64,000 nucleotides of DNA from Globodera rostochiensis (GCA_018350325.1 JAEVLN010000029.1:124001-188000); one strand, 5' to 3'. Positions 28,989 to 42,272 are shown, counted from the stretch's first letter. The notes: generated by a model from the sequence alone, not told the origin. Translations and numbers: made by a program.

Positions 28989-29928
28989 TAGTGATGCACG
29001 AGACCCATAATTTACCGAGACTCGAGACCGAGACCGAGACTTGACCTCGAGACCGAGACTTGACCCCGAGACTCGAGACCGAGACCCAAAAAACCCGAGA
29101 CTTTTCTCAAGTCGAGACTCGATACTCAAGACTTTTTTGAAAAATTTTTGCATTTCACTGAAAATGTTTTTTTAGCTCCTAAAATTTTCAATTTATAAAA
29201 ATCGTTAATAAACCCCCAAAATGCCGGTTTTCTGTTTCGGTTTGGGCCAAAAAAGTCGGTTTTCGATTTCGGTTCGGTTAACCGACAGCCAACAACCCTT
29301 TTAAGAAATATTCAAAAAATTCAAAATTTTTTCTTGCGGATTCTGCTTTACTTTTGCGGGGGGGGGGGGGGGGGGGGGTCGGCGGGGCCAATAGGCGCGA
29401 ACGAAAAAATTTTGAATTTTTTTACTCAATTTGTTAATAGATTTGCACCATTAAAAATGTGGTAATTTTTTTTGAAGCTTTTAGGAAGAGGAATGGTCCG
29501 ACGGCGCCGCCGGGGAAAAATGAAAGTTTTATTGAATCGTTTTATGAGAAATTATTTTTGTTTTCCGTCTAAGAATCAGGAAAAAGAGTAATTGTAAAAT
29601 TAAAGAACAAAATGGATTTTTACTCGGGGACTAGAAGTCCGATATCTAAGATATCGGCACAGAATTTAACCACTGAGCCATATAAACACTGATTTAAAAA
29701 GATGTGCAAAAGATATTGAATTAAGGATTTCTAAATTGATTTGTCATTATGTTTTTCAAATCTTTTAAGCTTAGAATTCTAAACAAATTCTTAGCAAAAA
29801 TGCCATCTTTAGGGGTGTAAAAAAGTCTCGGTTTTCGAGACCAAGTACCCGAGACTCGAGACCGAGACCCAAAAAACCCGAGATTTTCTCGGGTCGAGAC
29901 TCGAGACCGAGATTCTCGTGCATCACTA
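28989..29928. mobile_element. Second inverted-repeat element (hAT-like)
   Basis: TAGTGATGCACGAGA at 28989-29003 is inverted at 29914-29928. Both ends continue into GAGACCGAGACTCGAG-type tandem words. The 8 bp outside (GAAATAAT, GAGGCAAC) agree only with four transitions, so the TSD is doubtful. Inside are a >20-bp G-run (about 29357-29378), a degenerate dispersed palindrome and one tRNA-like segment, the same parts as in 26451-27545. A fragment of related GAGAC-rich sequence lies at ~26695-26775. Confidence 0.65.
29621..29687 (-). tRNA. tRNA-like segment, not functional
   Basis: Minus strand TGGCTCAGTGGTTAAA (29680-29665) is a perfect A-box match, with a degenerate B box GGACTTCTAGTCCCC near 29640-29626. 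SINE-like, inside the inverted-repeat element. Confidence 0.4.
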
Positions 29929-30285
29929 GAGGCAACTGAAGTTTAAAACAATGAGGAAGATTTTTAATAATAACAAAAATATTTACTTTTACCATTGACC
30001 ATTACAAAAAAATCTCTTAACAGAAACATAGAATACTGTGTATAAATAAATTTAATGAAGTTTTTAACATTGAACCATTTAAAGTTTTACGACTCAAATT
30101 ATTGTGTTATTTAATTTTAATTTTTGATCTATTAAAATGAAATTGATTTTAATATTTTCCAAATTTTGATTTGATTTTTATTCAATTTTGTAAATTAAGA
30201 TTTTCCTATTAATTTTTGCTTCATCTGTTTTTCCATTTGTAATAATATTAATGGATAAATTTCGGAATTTTTAAACCTTTTTTAT

Positions 30286-30372
30286 GGCGTTCTCTGCGAT
30301 AAAAAGTTGCATTCTTCTCCGGCGACTGTAGGGCACAAAACATTAATCAATTTCACTTTGATTCGGTATTGA
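30286..30372 (+). other. Candidate exon island
   Basis: 28 open codons to TGA, reading GVLCDKKLHSSPATVGHKT, in an AT-rich background. Splice sites not fixed. Confidence 0.25.
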
Positions 30373-30666
30373 CTGCGAGTTTTAACTCATTTTATTTTGC
30401 ACTTTTCTTTTAACATCATAATTTTGCATGGATTCATGGTGATCGATTTTTAATACAAAGAATTTATTTACTATGAATCAATTTGTATACTAATTGATTT
30501 TTTTGATTACATTCTTTAATTGTTTTTAATATTTAATTTTTGAAGGTTTACAATGTTTATGCCAAACAGGTAATCAAAAAACAGGTTGGAAGGTTTAAAA
30601 TTCTAAATGCATTTTTTTTAAATATAAAATTTTATTATTTATGTTTTGCGAGGTTTACGCGAGTGC

Positions 30667-30900
30667 TTAATTATTCATTACTTTGGTGGTAATATATAGT
30701 TTTAATATCTTTAAATAGGTAATTTCGCAATATAAAATTATCAAATTTGATGCAAGAAAACTGTTATAATCATAAAGAATATTATCCCATTGCTCCGGTA
30801 TGTCCGATTTCGGAGCCCAAGTAGCAGTATCCAATATAAAGCTCGGCTTCTTTCTTGGCAGCGGATTTATACAAAGATAGACCGGCTCGCTGGAAAGCAC
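30667..30900 (-). other. Minus-strand open frame, 77 codons
   Basis: Contains INPLPRKKPSFILDTATWAP and a second Trp-bearing stretch, so it is protein-like. The plus strand is also partly open here. Possibly a coding relic; no family recognised. Confidence 0.25.
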
Positions 30901-31458
30901 ATTAATAATAACGAATTTAAGATATTTAATTTATTATATTAATTTTATAATCAGAAAAATACACAGCCAATCAACGTAATACGCTACACGCCTGTTGTTT
31001 TGGTGCGTATATACGGCAATAATTGAGTGCGCTTTAAATTTTTTTCGTTCTCGGGTGTATGTGGGCTTTTTTGATACATATTTACCGACGCCTTGACGCT
31101 GCTCTTTCAAATAAGTTTTACATTATTATTATTATTTATCATTTATTGGTCATGTTTTGTAAATTTTTGAAATTTTACTGATATTCCTTCCGATTGTTTT
31201 TTTGTTCGGTCACATATTAATCATTTGATCAACCTCATAGTTTTGTGTTTGAATCATTGTTTTATTTAAACTAAAAATTGAATACAAATTAAGTTTAACA
31301 ATTTTTTTTTTTGATGTTCACTGTCACATTTAATATTAATTAATAATATTTTTATTTCTTAAATATAGAAGTTTTATTTATTCTTTATAAATAAAATAGA
31401 TTGAAACTCTTAATTGGATATTAAATTAAAAATTTTGTCAAACAGTGCGGCTTTTGAC

Positions 31459-31543
31459 TAGTGTTCGGCACGGTGAAAACAGGTAAAAATCAGTAAAAAC
31501 GGTTCACCGACCGTTACCGGAAAACGCCATTTGCCGAACACTA
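31459..31543. mobile_element. 85-bp miniature inverted-repeat element
   Basis: TAGTGTTCGGCA (31459-31470) is inverted as TGCCGAACACTA (31532-31543). The inner sequence is also partly palindromic (CGGTGAA / TTCACCG). No clear TSD. Termini resemble hAT MITEs. Confidence 0.55.
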
Positions 31544-31692
31544 ATTATTATGTCCGTAGAAAAAGGTCGTTTTTTCTTAATTTTTAAAATTGTTAACCAA
31601 TTCAAAAATCGCTTTTTATAATTAAAATACTTCTTCACTTTCTATAGCACTGAGATTAATTCAACCGAATAAATTTACTCTTTTTTGGTGTA

Positions 31693-31809
31693 AAGAATCG
31701 GACAGAGCTAATACGGGATTTGGTGGTCTACGTCGTTCCCAGCGGTCGCAAGCTAGGAGGTTTTGAAAAAGTACGAATCATTTATTATTTGCTTTGCTAC
31801 GTTTTCTGA
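31693..31809 (+). other. Candidate exon island
   Basis: 38 open codons reading TELIRDLVVYVVPSGRKLGG. Possible acceptor TGTAAAG| (31695) and donor GAAAAA|GTACGA (31770/31771). Among the stronger plus-strand islands. Confidence 0.33.
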
Positions 31810-34590
31810 CAAAAAGAAATAGGCCAACGAAGGTAATGAACCAAAACTTCATTATTCTATAAATCCATTAAAAACTAATAGCAACAAATATGATGAATTA
31901 TTATAAATAGTCTTTTAATCAGAATAAATGTAAGCTTTTAATCAATCAAATATTTTTTTTTATTAATTATTACTTGATTAATTTTAAATAGCGTCACGTT
32001 GTAGGAATATTATTTTAATTGTAACGATACGCCATATCCCTGTAAAACTGTAATTAACTAAACGCTCAAGCGATGATTCAAAAATTGTAAATATTCATCG
32101 ATCCATAATTAATTAAAATTTTTGTTTGTAAATTGAAATTGCTGTTAAATTTTTAAAATCGTTTGGAACTCATAATTTTCTCGTTTTTATTTATTTAAAA
32201 TATTAAGTTATTTAACAAATTTTCATATAAGACTTTGAAATCAGTGTTTTGTTCCGTTTTCTTTCAATAAATGTAATCATATTATCCGGTAAGTTTTGGT
32301 GGTTAATATGGAATATCTGAATTTAAATGTCTTTATGATTTGGCGCAATGCATTTTTGCACTCCTTTGTTGTGTATCATTAAAATACCTTCGAAAAGATA
32401 GATATTTATATGTAATTTGATTAATAGTTTGGAATTAATTTTTGGTTAAAAAAACTGATTTTTTTATTTGTGATTTTGTTTATTTCGCTTTGTTTTCTCC
32501 AAATAAATTACTTTTTTGTTTTGTTTTTTTGAATTTGACTTGATATTTTGCAATTAGTAAAATTTTTATTGAATATTTTTAAAATAAAATATAGATAACT
32601 CTTTTTAATAATTATTTAGGTAAATAAATATTTTATTTGCATTACGCACATTCGACGGACCAAAACTGTTTGGTGTGTTGCAAAAAATTTTAATTATTCG
32701 ATGAAACAGCCTTTTGTTGTTGGGTTGCTTGAGTGTTAAACTTGCTTTAAGATGACTGTCAAAAAATGTACGAGAATAAGCAAAAAAAATAACACGACTG
32801 AAGAATGGCAGTTTTTCAGTAAATTTGAAATGTGTGAGGATTGTGCGCGTTCAAACATTTTAAATATTTGATTAATTATTTCAATTCGTACTTTCTGAAG
32901 CTTTGATGTATTTTTATAATTAATTTTGTTGAGTCTGATTGCGTTACACCGCATAATCTACAGTTTCGTCACGTAGGTAGTTGAACGAAAGTTTCCGCAT
33001 CTTCGTTTAATTTTATTTTGTTATAAGTAACTTTTAATATTTATTTTGTTGATAGCTTTTTCCATTTAATTTTTATTCTGCTTAGCGGCGAATTAGTGTC
33101 CTCCCTTTTAAGCCGATCACTCATTTATTATTAGATGTACCATGATATCAATTCATTTATTTTGTATAATTATTGAAGTTAATTCCATTTCCAAAAAAAA
33201 TGTCGTGCTCTCGATACAGCCACGGTGACCCGATTTGGGTTCTTTTTAAATTTTATTTATACAGATCAAAAACCTATTTTATTAGGGGTACGTAAATTTT
33301 CACATTGTTTATTAACGACAACAAAAGTTCATAATTAGTGTTTTTCATTAAAAACTTTATTTTGTGGAACTACAAATGCACATAAATGATCGGGCAATGG
33401 TAAGCGTAATATTCAAGAATGATTTCAAAGAAGCAAATTGGATTTAATCAACTTATGTTTATCGTTTAGCTAATTGCAAGTGTTTATTATTTCTTATAAA
33501 TCTGCAATTTATGAATTGTATTTTGGTATTCAAATTCAACCCTAAGAGAAACCAGCTTTGCATGTAAAGAATAATGTAATAAATAAAAACCAGTAAAATA
33601 TGAATATAAAATTAAATTATTTGTATATGTAAAACATCTATTAAACGTGCACTTTGCCATCCGTTGAACGAAAAAGGATCCTTTCGCGACAGTTACAATC
33701 GCATGCCTATCAAGTTGTCCGGCCTTGTCCACAACTGAATTACCTAACTTCCATAACTTATGTTATATTTAATTACCGACTGCGAAATAATTCATTACGA
33801 CAAATTTTACAAATTTTCTAAGACATCACTTCACATGAGAATCAACAGGCTGCTATTTTTATATTACCGATTAAAAGAGATAAACTGGCGCTAATTTAAA
33901 GATAATAGTTTCGTAAATTATAAAATGCCTAAATAAAACACAAGTTATTTCTCGTTACTATAAAATATATTTGTGACATATTTTAATACCCTATCAAAAA
34001 GTATTAATAAAATAGGAATCAGAATGTGTTATAAATTATATCTGAATGTAAACATTGCAGTGAATGGTACCAGCTATATAGATGATTAAGAAATTTTATT
34101 ATAAAAGCCAAAGTTTAGCACGAGATTAACCTATAAAAAAAAATTTTTAAATGATATAAGTAAGCATGATGCTAATTAAGAAACCGATATTAGATTTATA
34201 AAAAATGTTATTTTGACATTATACAGTATTACTTCAAACAAAAAAAATATTCTATTATTGTTTGTATGTACGGCGTCTCACCAACCAAAAAAAATTCATA
34301 AAACTTATACAAAAATCATACGCGTACCTAAGAATGTATACATAAATCACACCAGTGTGTGTATGTGCGACCCAAAAAATTACATTAAAATCTATAAATC
34401 ATTCTATTGGTTGTGTGTAACGGTCGATCTTCAACCAAAAAATTACATCAAAACATATAATAGCCAGACAGATTGATGACATATTTTAAAATATGCATTT
34501 TAAAAACATTTTTATTAAATTTGAGGCTTCGTAAAGATACACCCCTTTCACGACGGAAATGGTCGAACCGGCCGCAGTTGATGAATATAT
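31810..34590. other. AT-rich DNA spanning the skew switch
   Basis: T exceeds A up to about 33.5 kb and A exceeds T beyond it. Small islands at ~32645-32710 and ~33085-33125 (after TTCTGCTTAG) may be plus-strand exons. The segment 34470-34590 is a dispersed repeat also seen at ~56370-56640 and ~56850-57050. Nothing else supported. Confidence 0.35.
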
Positions 34591-37500
34591 TTGTTCAAAA
34601 AATAAAATGGTTAAAAAAGTCACTAAAAAATTATTAGATGGGGTGCGTTGATGACCAAATTACTCTAGCCGTCTAACTCTCTCTTTTTAGCACACTATTT
34701 GCTCAAAAATAAAACTTCAAAAAAGTAACTAAAAAATTATTAGATGGGGTGCGTTGATGACCAAATTACTCTAGCCGTCTGAGTCTCTCTTTTTAGCACA
34801 CTATTTGTTCAAAAATAAAATGTTCAAAAAAGTCACAAAAAATTAATAGATGGGGTGCGTTGATGACCAAATTACTCTAGCCGTCTAACTCTCTCTTTTT
34901 AGCACACTATTTGTTGAAAAAATAAAATGTTCAAAAAAGTCACTAAAAAATTAATAGATGGGGTGCGTTGATGACCAAATTACTCAAGCCGTCTAACTCT
35001 CTCTTTTTAGCACACTATTTGTTCAAAAAATAAAACGTTCAAAAAAGTAACTAAAAAATTATTAGATGGGGTGCGTTGATGACCAAATTACTCTAACTGT
35101 CTGAGTCTCTCTTTTAGCACACTATTTGTTCAAAAAATAAAATGTTCAAAAAAGTCACTAAAAAATTATTAGATGGGGTGCGTTGATGACCAAATTACTC
35201 TAGCCGTCTGAGTCTCTCTTTTTAGCACACTATTTGTTCAAAAAATAAAATGTTCAAAAAACTCACTAAAAAATTATTAGATGGGGTGCGTTGATGACCA
35301 AATTACTCTAACTGTCTGAGTCTCTCTTTTAGCACACTATTTGTTCAAAAAATAAAACGTTCAAAAAAGTAACTAAAAAATTATTAGATGGGGTGCGTTG
35401 ATGACCAAATTACTCAAGCCGTCTAACTCTCTCTTTTTAGCACACTATTTGTTCAAAAAATAAAACGTTCAAAAAAGTAACTAAAAAATTATTAGATGGG
35501 GTGCGTTGATGACCAAATTACTCTAGCCGTCTAACTCTCTCTTTTTAGCACACTATTTGCTCAAAAATAAAACGTTCAAAAAAGTAACTAAAAAATTATT
35601 AGATGGGGTGCGTTGATGACCAAATTACTCTAGCCGTCTGAGTCTCTCTTTTTAGCACACTATTTGTTCAAAAATAAAATGTTCAAAAAAGTCACTAAAA
35701 AATTAATAGATGGGGTGCGTTGATGACCAAATTACTCTAGCCGTCTAACTCTCTCTTTTTAGCACACTATTTGTTGAAAAAATAAAATGTTCAAAAAAGT
35801 CACTAAAAAATTAATAGATGGGGTGCGTTGATGACCAAATTACTCAAGCCGTCTAACTCTCTCTTTTTAGCACACTATTTGTTCAAAAAATAAAACGTTC
35901 AAAAAAGTAACTAAAAAATTATTAGATGGGGTGCGTTGATGACCAAATTACTCTAACTGTCTGAGTCTCTCTTTTAGCACACTATTTGTTCAAAAAATAA
36001 AATGTTCAAAAAAGTCACTAAAAAATTATTAGATGGGGTGCGTTGATGACCAAATTACTCTAGCCGTCTGAGTCTCTCTTTTTAGCACACTATTTGTTCA
36101 AAAAATAAAATGTTCAAAAAACTCACTAAAAAATTATTAGATGGGGTGCGTTGATGACCAAATTACTCTAACTGTCTGAGTCTCTCTTTTAGCACACTAT
36201 TTGTTCAAAAAATAAAATGTTCAAAAAAGTCACTAAAAAATTAATAGATGGGGTGCGTTGATGACCAAATTACTCAAGCCGTCTAACTCTCTCTTTTTAG
36301 CACACTATTTGTTCAAAAAATAAAATGTTCAAAAAAGTAACTAAAAATATTAGATGGGGTGCGTTGATGACCAAATTACTCAAGCCGTCTAACTCTCTCT
36401 TTTTAGCACACTATTTGTTCAAAAAATAAAACGTTCAAAAAAGTAACTAAAAAATTATTAGATGGGGTGCGTTGATGACCAAATTACTCTAGCCGTCTGA
36501 GTCTCTCTTTTAGCACACTATTTGTTCAAAAAATAAAACGTTCAAAAAAGTACTAAAAAATTATTAGATGGGGTGCGTTGATGACCAAATTACTCTAGCC
36601 GTCTGAGTCTCTCTTTTAGCACACTATTTGTTCAAAAAATAAAATGTTCAAAAAAGTCACTAAAAAATTAATAGATGGGGTGCGTTGATGACCAAATTAC
36701 TCTAGCCGTCTGAGTCTCTCTTTTTAGCACACTATTTGTTCAAAAAATAAAATGTTCAAAAAAGTCACTAAAAAATTAATAGATGGGGTGCGTTGATGAC
36801 CAAATTACTCAAGCCGTCTAACTCTCTCTTTTTAGCACACTATTTGTTCAAAAAATAAAACGTTCAAAAAAGTAACTAAAAAATTATTAGATGGGGTGCG
36901 TTGATGACCAAATTACTCTAGCCGTCTGAGTCTCTCTTTTTAGCACACTATTTGTTCAAAAAATAAAATGTTCAAAAAAGTCACTAAAAAATTAATAGAT
37001 GTGGTGCGTTGATGACCAAATTACTCTAGCCGTCTGAGTCTCTCTTTTTAGCACACTATTTGTTCAAAAAATAAAATGTTCAAAAAAGTCACTAAAAAAT
37101 TAATAGATGGGGTGCGTTGATGACCAAATTACTCTAACCGTCTGACTCTCTCTTTTTGGCACACTATTCTCCAAAAAATAAAATACTCAAAAGAGTAACT
37201 AAAAAATTATTAGATGGGGTGCGTTGATGACCAAATTACTCTAACCGTCTGACTCTCTCTTTTTAGCACACTATTTCTTCAAAAAATTAAATGTTCAAAA
37301 AAGTAACTAAAAAATTATTAGATGGGGTGCGTTGATGAGCAAATTACTCTAACCGTCTGACTCTCCTCTTTTTGGAACACTATTTCTCCAAAAAATTAAA
37401 TGTTCAAAAAAGTAACTAAAAAATTAATAGATGGGGTGCGTTGATGACCAATTAGTCTAGCCGTCTGAGTCTCTCTTTTTAGCACAATATTTCTTCAAAA

Positions 37501-39924
37501 AAATAAAATGTTCAAAAAAGTAACTAAAAATATTAGATGGGGTGCGTTGATGACCAAATTACTCAAGCCGTCTAACTCTCTCTTTTTAGCACACTATTTG
37601 TTCAAAAAATAAAACGTTCAAAAAAGTAACTAAAAAATTATTAGATGGGGTGCGTTGATGACCAAATTACTCTAGCCGTCTGAGTCTCTCTTTTAGCACA
37701 CTATTTGTTCAAAAAATAAAACGTTCAAAAAAGTAACTAAAAAATTATTAGATGGGGTGCGTTGATGACCAAATTACTCTAGCCGTCTGAGTCTCTCTTT
37801 TAGCACACTATTTGTTCAAAAAATAAAATGTTCAAAAAAGTCACTAAAAAATTAATAGATGGGGTGCGTTGATGACCAAATTACTCTAGCCGTCTGAGTC
37901 TCTCTTTTTAGCACACTATTTGTTCAAAAAATAAAATGTTCAAAAAAGTCACTAAAAAATTAATAGATGGGGTGCGTTGATGACCAAATTACTCAAGCCG
38001 TCTAACTCTCTCTTTTTAGCACACTATTTGTTCAAAAAATAAAACGTTCAAAAAAGTAACTAAAAAATTATTAGATGGGGTGCGTTGATGACCAAATTAC
38101 TCTAGCTGTCTGAGTCTCTCTTTTTAGCACACTATTTGTTCAAAAAATAAAATGTTCAAAAAAGTCACTAAAAAATTAATAGATGTGGTGCGTTGATGAC
38201 CAAATTACTCTAGCCGTCTGAGTCTCTCTTTTTAGCACACTATTTGTTCAAAAAATAAAATGTTCAAAAAAGTCACTAAAAAATTAATAGATGGGGTGCG
38301 TTGATGACCAATTACTCTAGCCGTCTGAGTCTCTCTTTTTAGCACAATATTTCTTCAAAAAAATAAAATGTTCAAAAAAGTAACTAAAAAATTATTAGAT
38401 GGGGTGCGTTGATGACCAAATTACTCAAGCCGTCTAACTCTCTCTTTTAGCACACTATTTGTTCAAAAAATAAAATGTTCAAAAAAGTAACTAAAAAATT
38501 ATTAGATGGGGTGCGTTGATGACCAAATTACTCAAGCCGTCTAACTCTCTCTTTTTAGCACACTATTTGTTCAAAAAATAAAACGTTCAAAAAAGTAACT
38601 AAAAAATTAATAGATGGGGTGCGTTGATGACCAAATTACTCTAGCCGTCTGAGTCTCTCTTTTTAGCACACTATTTGTTCAAAAAATAAAATGTTCAAAA
38701 AAGTCACTAAAAAATTAATAGATGGGGTGCGTTGATGACCAAATTACTCAAGCCGTCTAACTCTCTCTTTTTAGCACACTATTTGTTCAAAAAATAAAAC
38801 GTTCAAAAAAGTAACTAAAAAATTATTAGATGGGGTGCGTTGATGACCAAATTACTCTAGCTGTCTGAGTCTCTCTTTTTAGCACACTATTTGTTCAAAA
38901 AATAAAATGTTCAAAAAAGTCACTAAAAAATTAATAGATGTGGTGCGTTGATGACCAAATTACTCTAGCCGTCTGAGTCTCTCTTTTTAGCACACTATTT
39001 GTTCAAAAAATAAAATGTTCAAAAAAGTCACTAAAAAATTAATAGATGGGGTGCGTTGATGACCAATTACTCTAGCCGTCTGAGTCTCTCTTTTTAGCAC
39101 AATATTTCTTCAAAAAAATAAAATGTTCAAAAAAGTAACTAAAAAATTATTAGATGGGGTGCGTTGATGACCAAATTACTCAAGCCGTCTAACTCTCTCT
39201 TTTAGCACACTATTTGTTCAAAAAATAAAATGTTCAAAAAAGTAACTAAAAAATTATTAGATGGGGTGCGTTGATGACCAAATTACTCAAGCCGTCTAAC
39301 TCTCTCTTTTTAGCACACTATTTGTTCAAAAAATAAAACGTTCAAAAAAGTAACTAAAAAATTAATAGATGGGGTGCGTTGATGACCAAATTACTCAAGC
39401 CGTCTAACTCTCTCTTTTTAGCACGCTATTTGTTCAAAAAATAAAATGTTCAAAAAAGTCACTAAAAAATTATTAGATGGGGTGCGTTGATGACCAAATT
39501 ACTCTAGCCGTCTGAGTCTCTCTTTTTAGCACACTATTTGTTCAAAAAATAAAATGTTCAAAAAAGTCACTAAAAAATTAATAGATGGGGTGCGTTGATG
39601 ACCAATTAGTCTAGCCGTCTGAGTCTCTCTTTTTAGCACAATATTTCTTCAAAAAAATAAAATGTTCAAAAAAGTAACTAAAAAATTATTAGATGGGGTG
39701 CGTTGATGACCAAATTACTCTAGCCGTCTAACTCTCTCTTTTTAGCACACTATTTGTTCAAAAAATAAAATGTTCAAAAAAGTAACTAAAAAATTATTAG
39801 ATGGGGTGCGTTGATGACCAAATTACTCTAGCCGTCTGAGTCTCTCTTTTTAGCACACTATTTGTTCAAAAAATAAAATGTTTCAAAAAAGTAACTAAAA
39901 AATTATTAGATGAGGTGCGTTGAT
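34591..39924. repeat. Satellite array, ~107.6-bp unit, 50 copies
   Basis: The core GATGGGGTGCGTTGATGACC recurs 50 times from 34637 to 39909, mean spacing 107.6 bp (individual spacings mostly 105-109). Each unit ends in a CTCTCTTTTTAG|CACAC block that looks like a 3' splice acceptor. Variants (GTGGTG for GGGGTG, CTCAAGCC or CTCTAGCC, TAACTCTC or TGAGTCTC) define longer repeating blocks. The least typical units are internal (37107-37430), not only at the edges. Units are non-coding. Confidence 0.97.
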
Positions 39925-41875
39925 TTCTTTTATTAAGATTTTTTAATTTCAAAACACTTGCAATTTATGGGTAATTATTTGCTAACTATAAACTCATAAA
40001 GCTTTTATTCTTTTAAATAAAATTTTTGTTATGTTATTTCGATCACCGCAAAAAACCTGGCTTTGAAATCGAAAAAAAATGTATAAGAATTTTTTAAGTT
40101 TAAACTTTAATATTATCCAAATAGTCTCCGAGTTTGGGAATCTGAACATTTTAATGGACGCCAACTTTTCAATGTAAAAAAGAATGAATGGGGGGGCGGT
40201 GATTGTGCGGAGAAAGGTCAGTGCTCAGTGCCATCGATTGACGATGAAAATTTATGGTGAGAGCAGAGAAATGTGGGGAAGAGAGCAAAATAAAACGGTG
40301 GGCAGAGAGAACTGATGAATGCAGTGAGAGGGCGGGGGAAGAGAAAGTAAAGATAAGAGCAGAGAAGGGGGAAAAAGCTGTGACAGAGGATGAGAGAAAA
40401 GAAAAAAATTACGAGAAGAGTGGGAAGAGATGCGAGATGAGAGCAGAGGAGGAGAAAAAAAAGAAAGCTTAATGATGAAACGTGTGGGCTGAGAAAGAGG
40501 GTGAAGAGAAAGCAAAATAATGAGAGCAAAGGGGGGGGGGGGAGGGAGAAACCTTTAAGCGGATCGGAAAAAATTGATTTCAAAATTTGCAGGGTTGCGA
40601 CTGGCAAAGACAAATCCCAAGTACAAAATGTTGATTTGCAAGTACATAACGGGCCACTTTTTCGAAATCCAAGTACACTCAAAAATTTTCTCCAAAATTA
40701 ATTTTAGGGCAAAATTTGGGGTTTACACGAAACCGGAGCCGTATCTGGCCTTGGATTTTGTTGTAGGTGGGTCCGACGGCTCCGTACAGACGCCGTCGGG
40801 GAATTTTTTTATAAATTTTGAAAAAAATATTTTCAACAATTGCTAATGTTTCGTTGCGCACTGCGTTTTATTGAAATGTGCCATAAAATTAATTGCATTA
40901 TTTTCAACGCTTTTCAGTGCTTCGTTATATTTTTCCCATTCGCTATTTCTCGACATAATGCAAAAAAACTTAATTTTTTTAAATTCGATGGTTTTTTCAT
41001 ATTTCCCTTGAAGCGTTATGTTCAAAAAATTTTCCCACCGGCGCCTATTGGCCCCGCCGGACGAACATCTTAAATCCACAAAGCAAGCAACACAATTACT
41101 TCTCTTTGATGTAAAAAAAATAAAATAAAGTAACTTGATGAAAATTGGATTTATAAATTGTTTCATTACAAACTCCAATAAAATTTTATCTTTGGGAGTG
41201 CATTTTTAATTTATTTTTACAACCGAAAAAACCGGAAATCGGGGGTACCGTTTTTGTTAAGCCGATTTTACGGCCATTTTACCATGAACTGGGGGTTCGT
41301 TCTTGAGATACGGACTCACGATTAAATAAGCTTGATCTCGTGGTTATTTAACTATCACCTCGTTGTTATGATTTTACCCGCGATCGATTGCAAAACAAGA
41401 CTTATTGTTGCAAATTCGCCAAATTGAATAAGGGCATTAGGGCTTTTGTGAAGAAAGTGTTCTTAAAAATTGAATTTTATTTGAATAATAAATTCAGAAT
41501 GCAACTATTGTTAACAAACCAAGAATAATTATATCAAACAATCGACATGAAAACGCTCAGCGAAATTGTTACTTTTTCATATTTTCCAAAACTAAATGCA
41601 ATAAGTTAAAAAAATTTGTTGAACAAAATATAAAACTCGTCGATTATCGGCGCCAAATTATCATCCAAATCAATGGGTGACATAAAAATTCGCTATAATA
41701 CACATCATCGGTCTAAAAAAGTTTTTTTAAACAAATGTAAAACCCATTTAAAAATCGATCTAATGCAACAAATGCCAATAAAACATTGCTAAGTAGGGAA
41801 ACAATTGTATATAAAAGACGTCTGCTGTGATGTAATCAATTCAGAGTGCGTATCTGTCCTTATTTGGAGGGTCCT
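39925..41875. other. Spacer with CT-rich family copy and palindromes
   Basis: Holds an inverted copy of the pyrimidine-rich repeat family (about 40195-40500, AG-rich on this strand), a G-run (40530-40541) and two dispersed GC palindromes (40773-40799 and 41038-41060). From 41061 it is AT-rich without recognisable genes. Confidence 0.45.
40195..40500 (-). repeat. CT-rich dispersed repeat, inverted copy
   Basis: GTGCGGAGAAAGGTCAGTGCT and the AG-rich tract that follows are the reverse complement of the family at ~58840-59190 and are related to 43200-43552 and 51790-52143. Confidence 0.6.
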
Positions 41876-41911
41876 AGTCTTATAAAATAAAAATGTCCTT
41901 ATTTGTAAGAG

Positions 41912-42272
41912 TTGCCCTTATTTGAGAACTTCGTCTTTATTTTTCAAATTTTGCGAAGATTTGCATAATATTTGCCCTTATTTGAGACCTTCGTCCTTAT
42001 TTTTCAAATTTTGCTAAGATTTGCATAATATTTGCCCTTATTTGAGACCTTCGTCCTTATTTTTCAAATTTTGCTAAGATTTGCATAATATTTGCCCTTA
42101 TTTGAGACCTTCGTCCTTATTTTTCAAATTTTGCGAAGATTTACATAATATTTGCCCTTATTTGAGACGTTCGTCCTTATTTTTCAAATTTTGCTAAAAT
42201 TTGCATAATATTTGTCCTTATTTGAGACCTTCGTCCTTATTTTTCAAATTTTGCTAAGATTTGCATAATATT
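41912..42272. repeat. 60-bp minisatellite, six copies
   Basis: Exact 60-bp period, unit beginning TTTGCCCTTATTTGAGACCT and ending TTTGCATAATA. Confidence 0.95.

Noticed and set aside
28989..29928. 8-bp TSD for the GAGACC element
   Set aside because: GAAATAAT and GAGGCAAC differ at four of eight positions, so I do not claim a TSD although all changes are transitions.
40218..40682. 154-codon Leu/Ser/Phe-rich minus frame
   Set aside because: It is the translation of the AG/CT-rich dispersed repeat, open because of composition, with overlapping frames on both strands.
41912..42272. Possible CRISPR-like array
   Set aside because: The 60-bp units are contiguous with no unique spacers, and the DNA is eukaryotic. 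It is a minisatellite.
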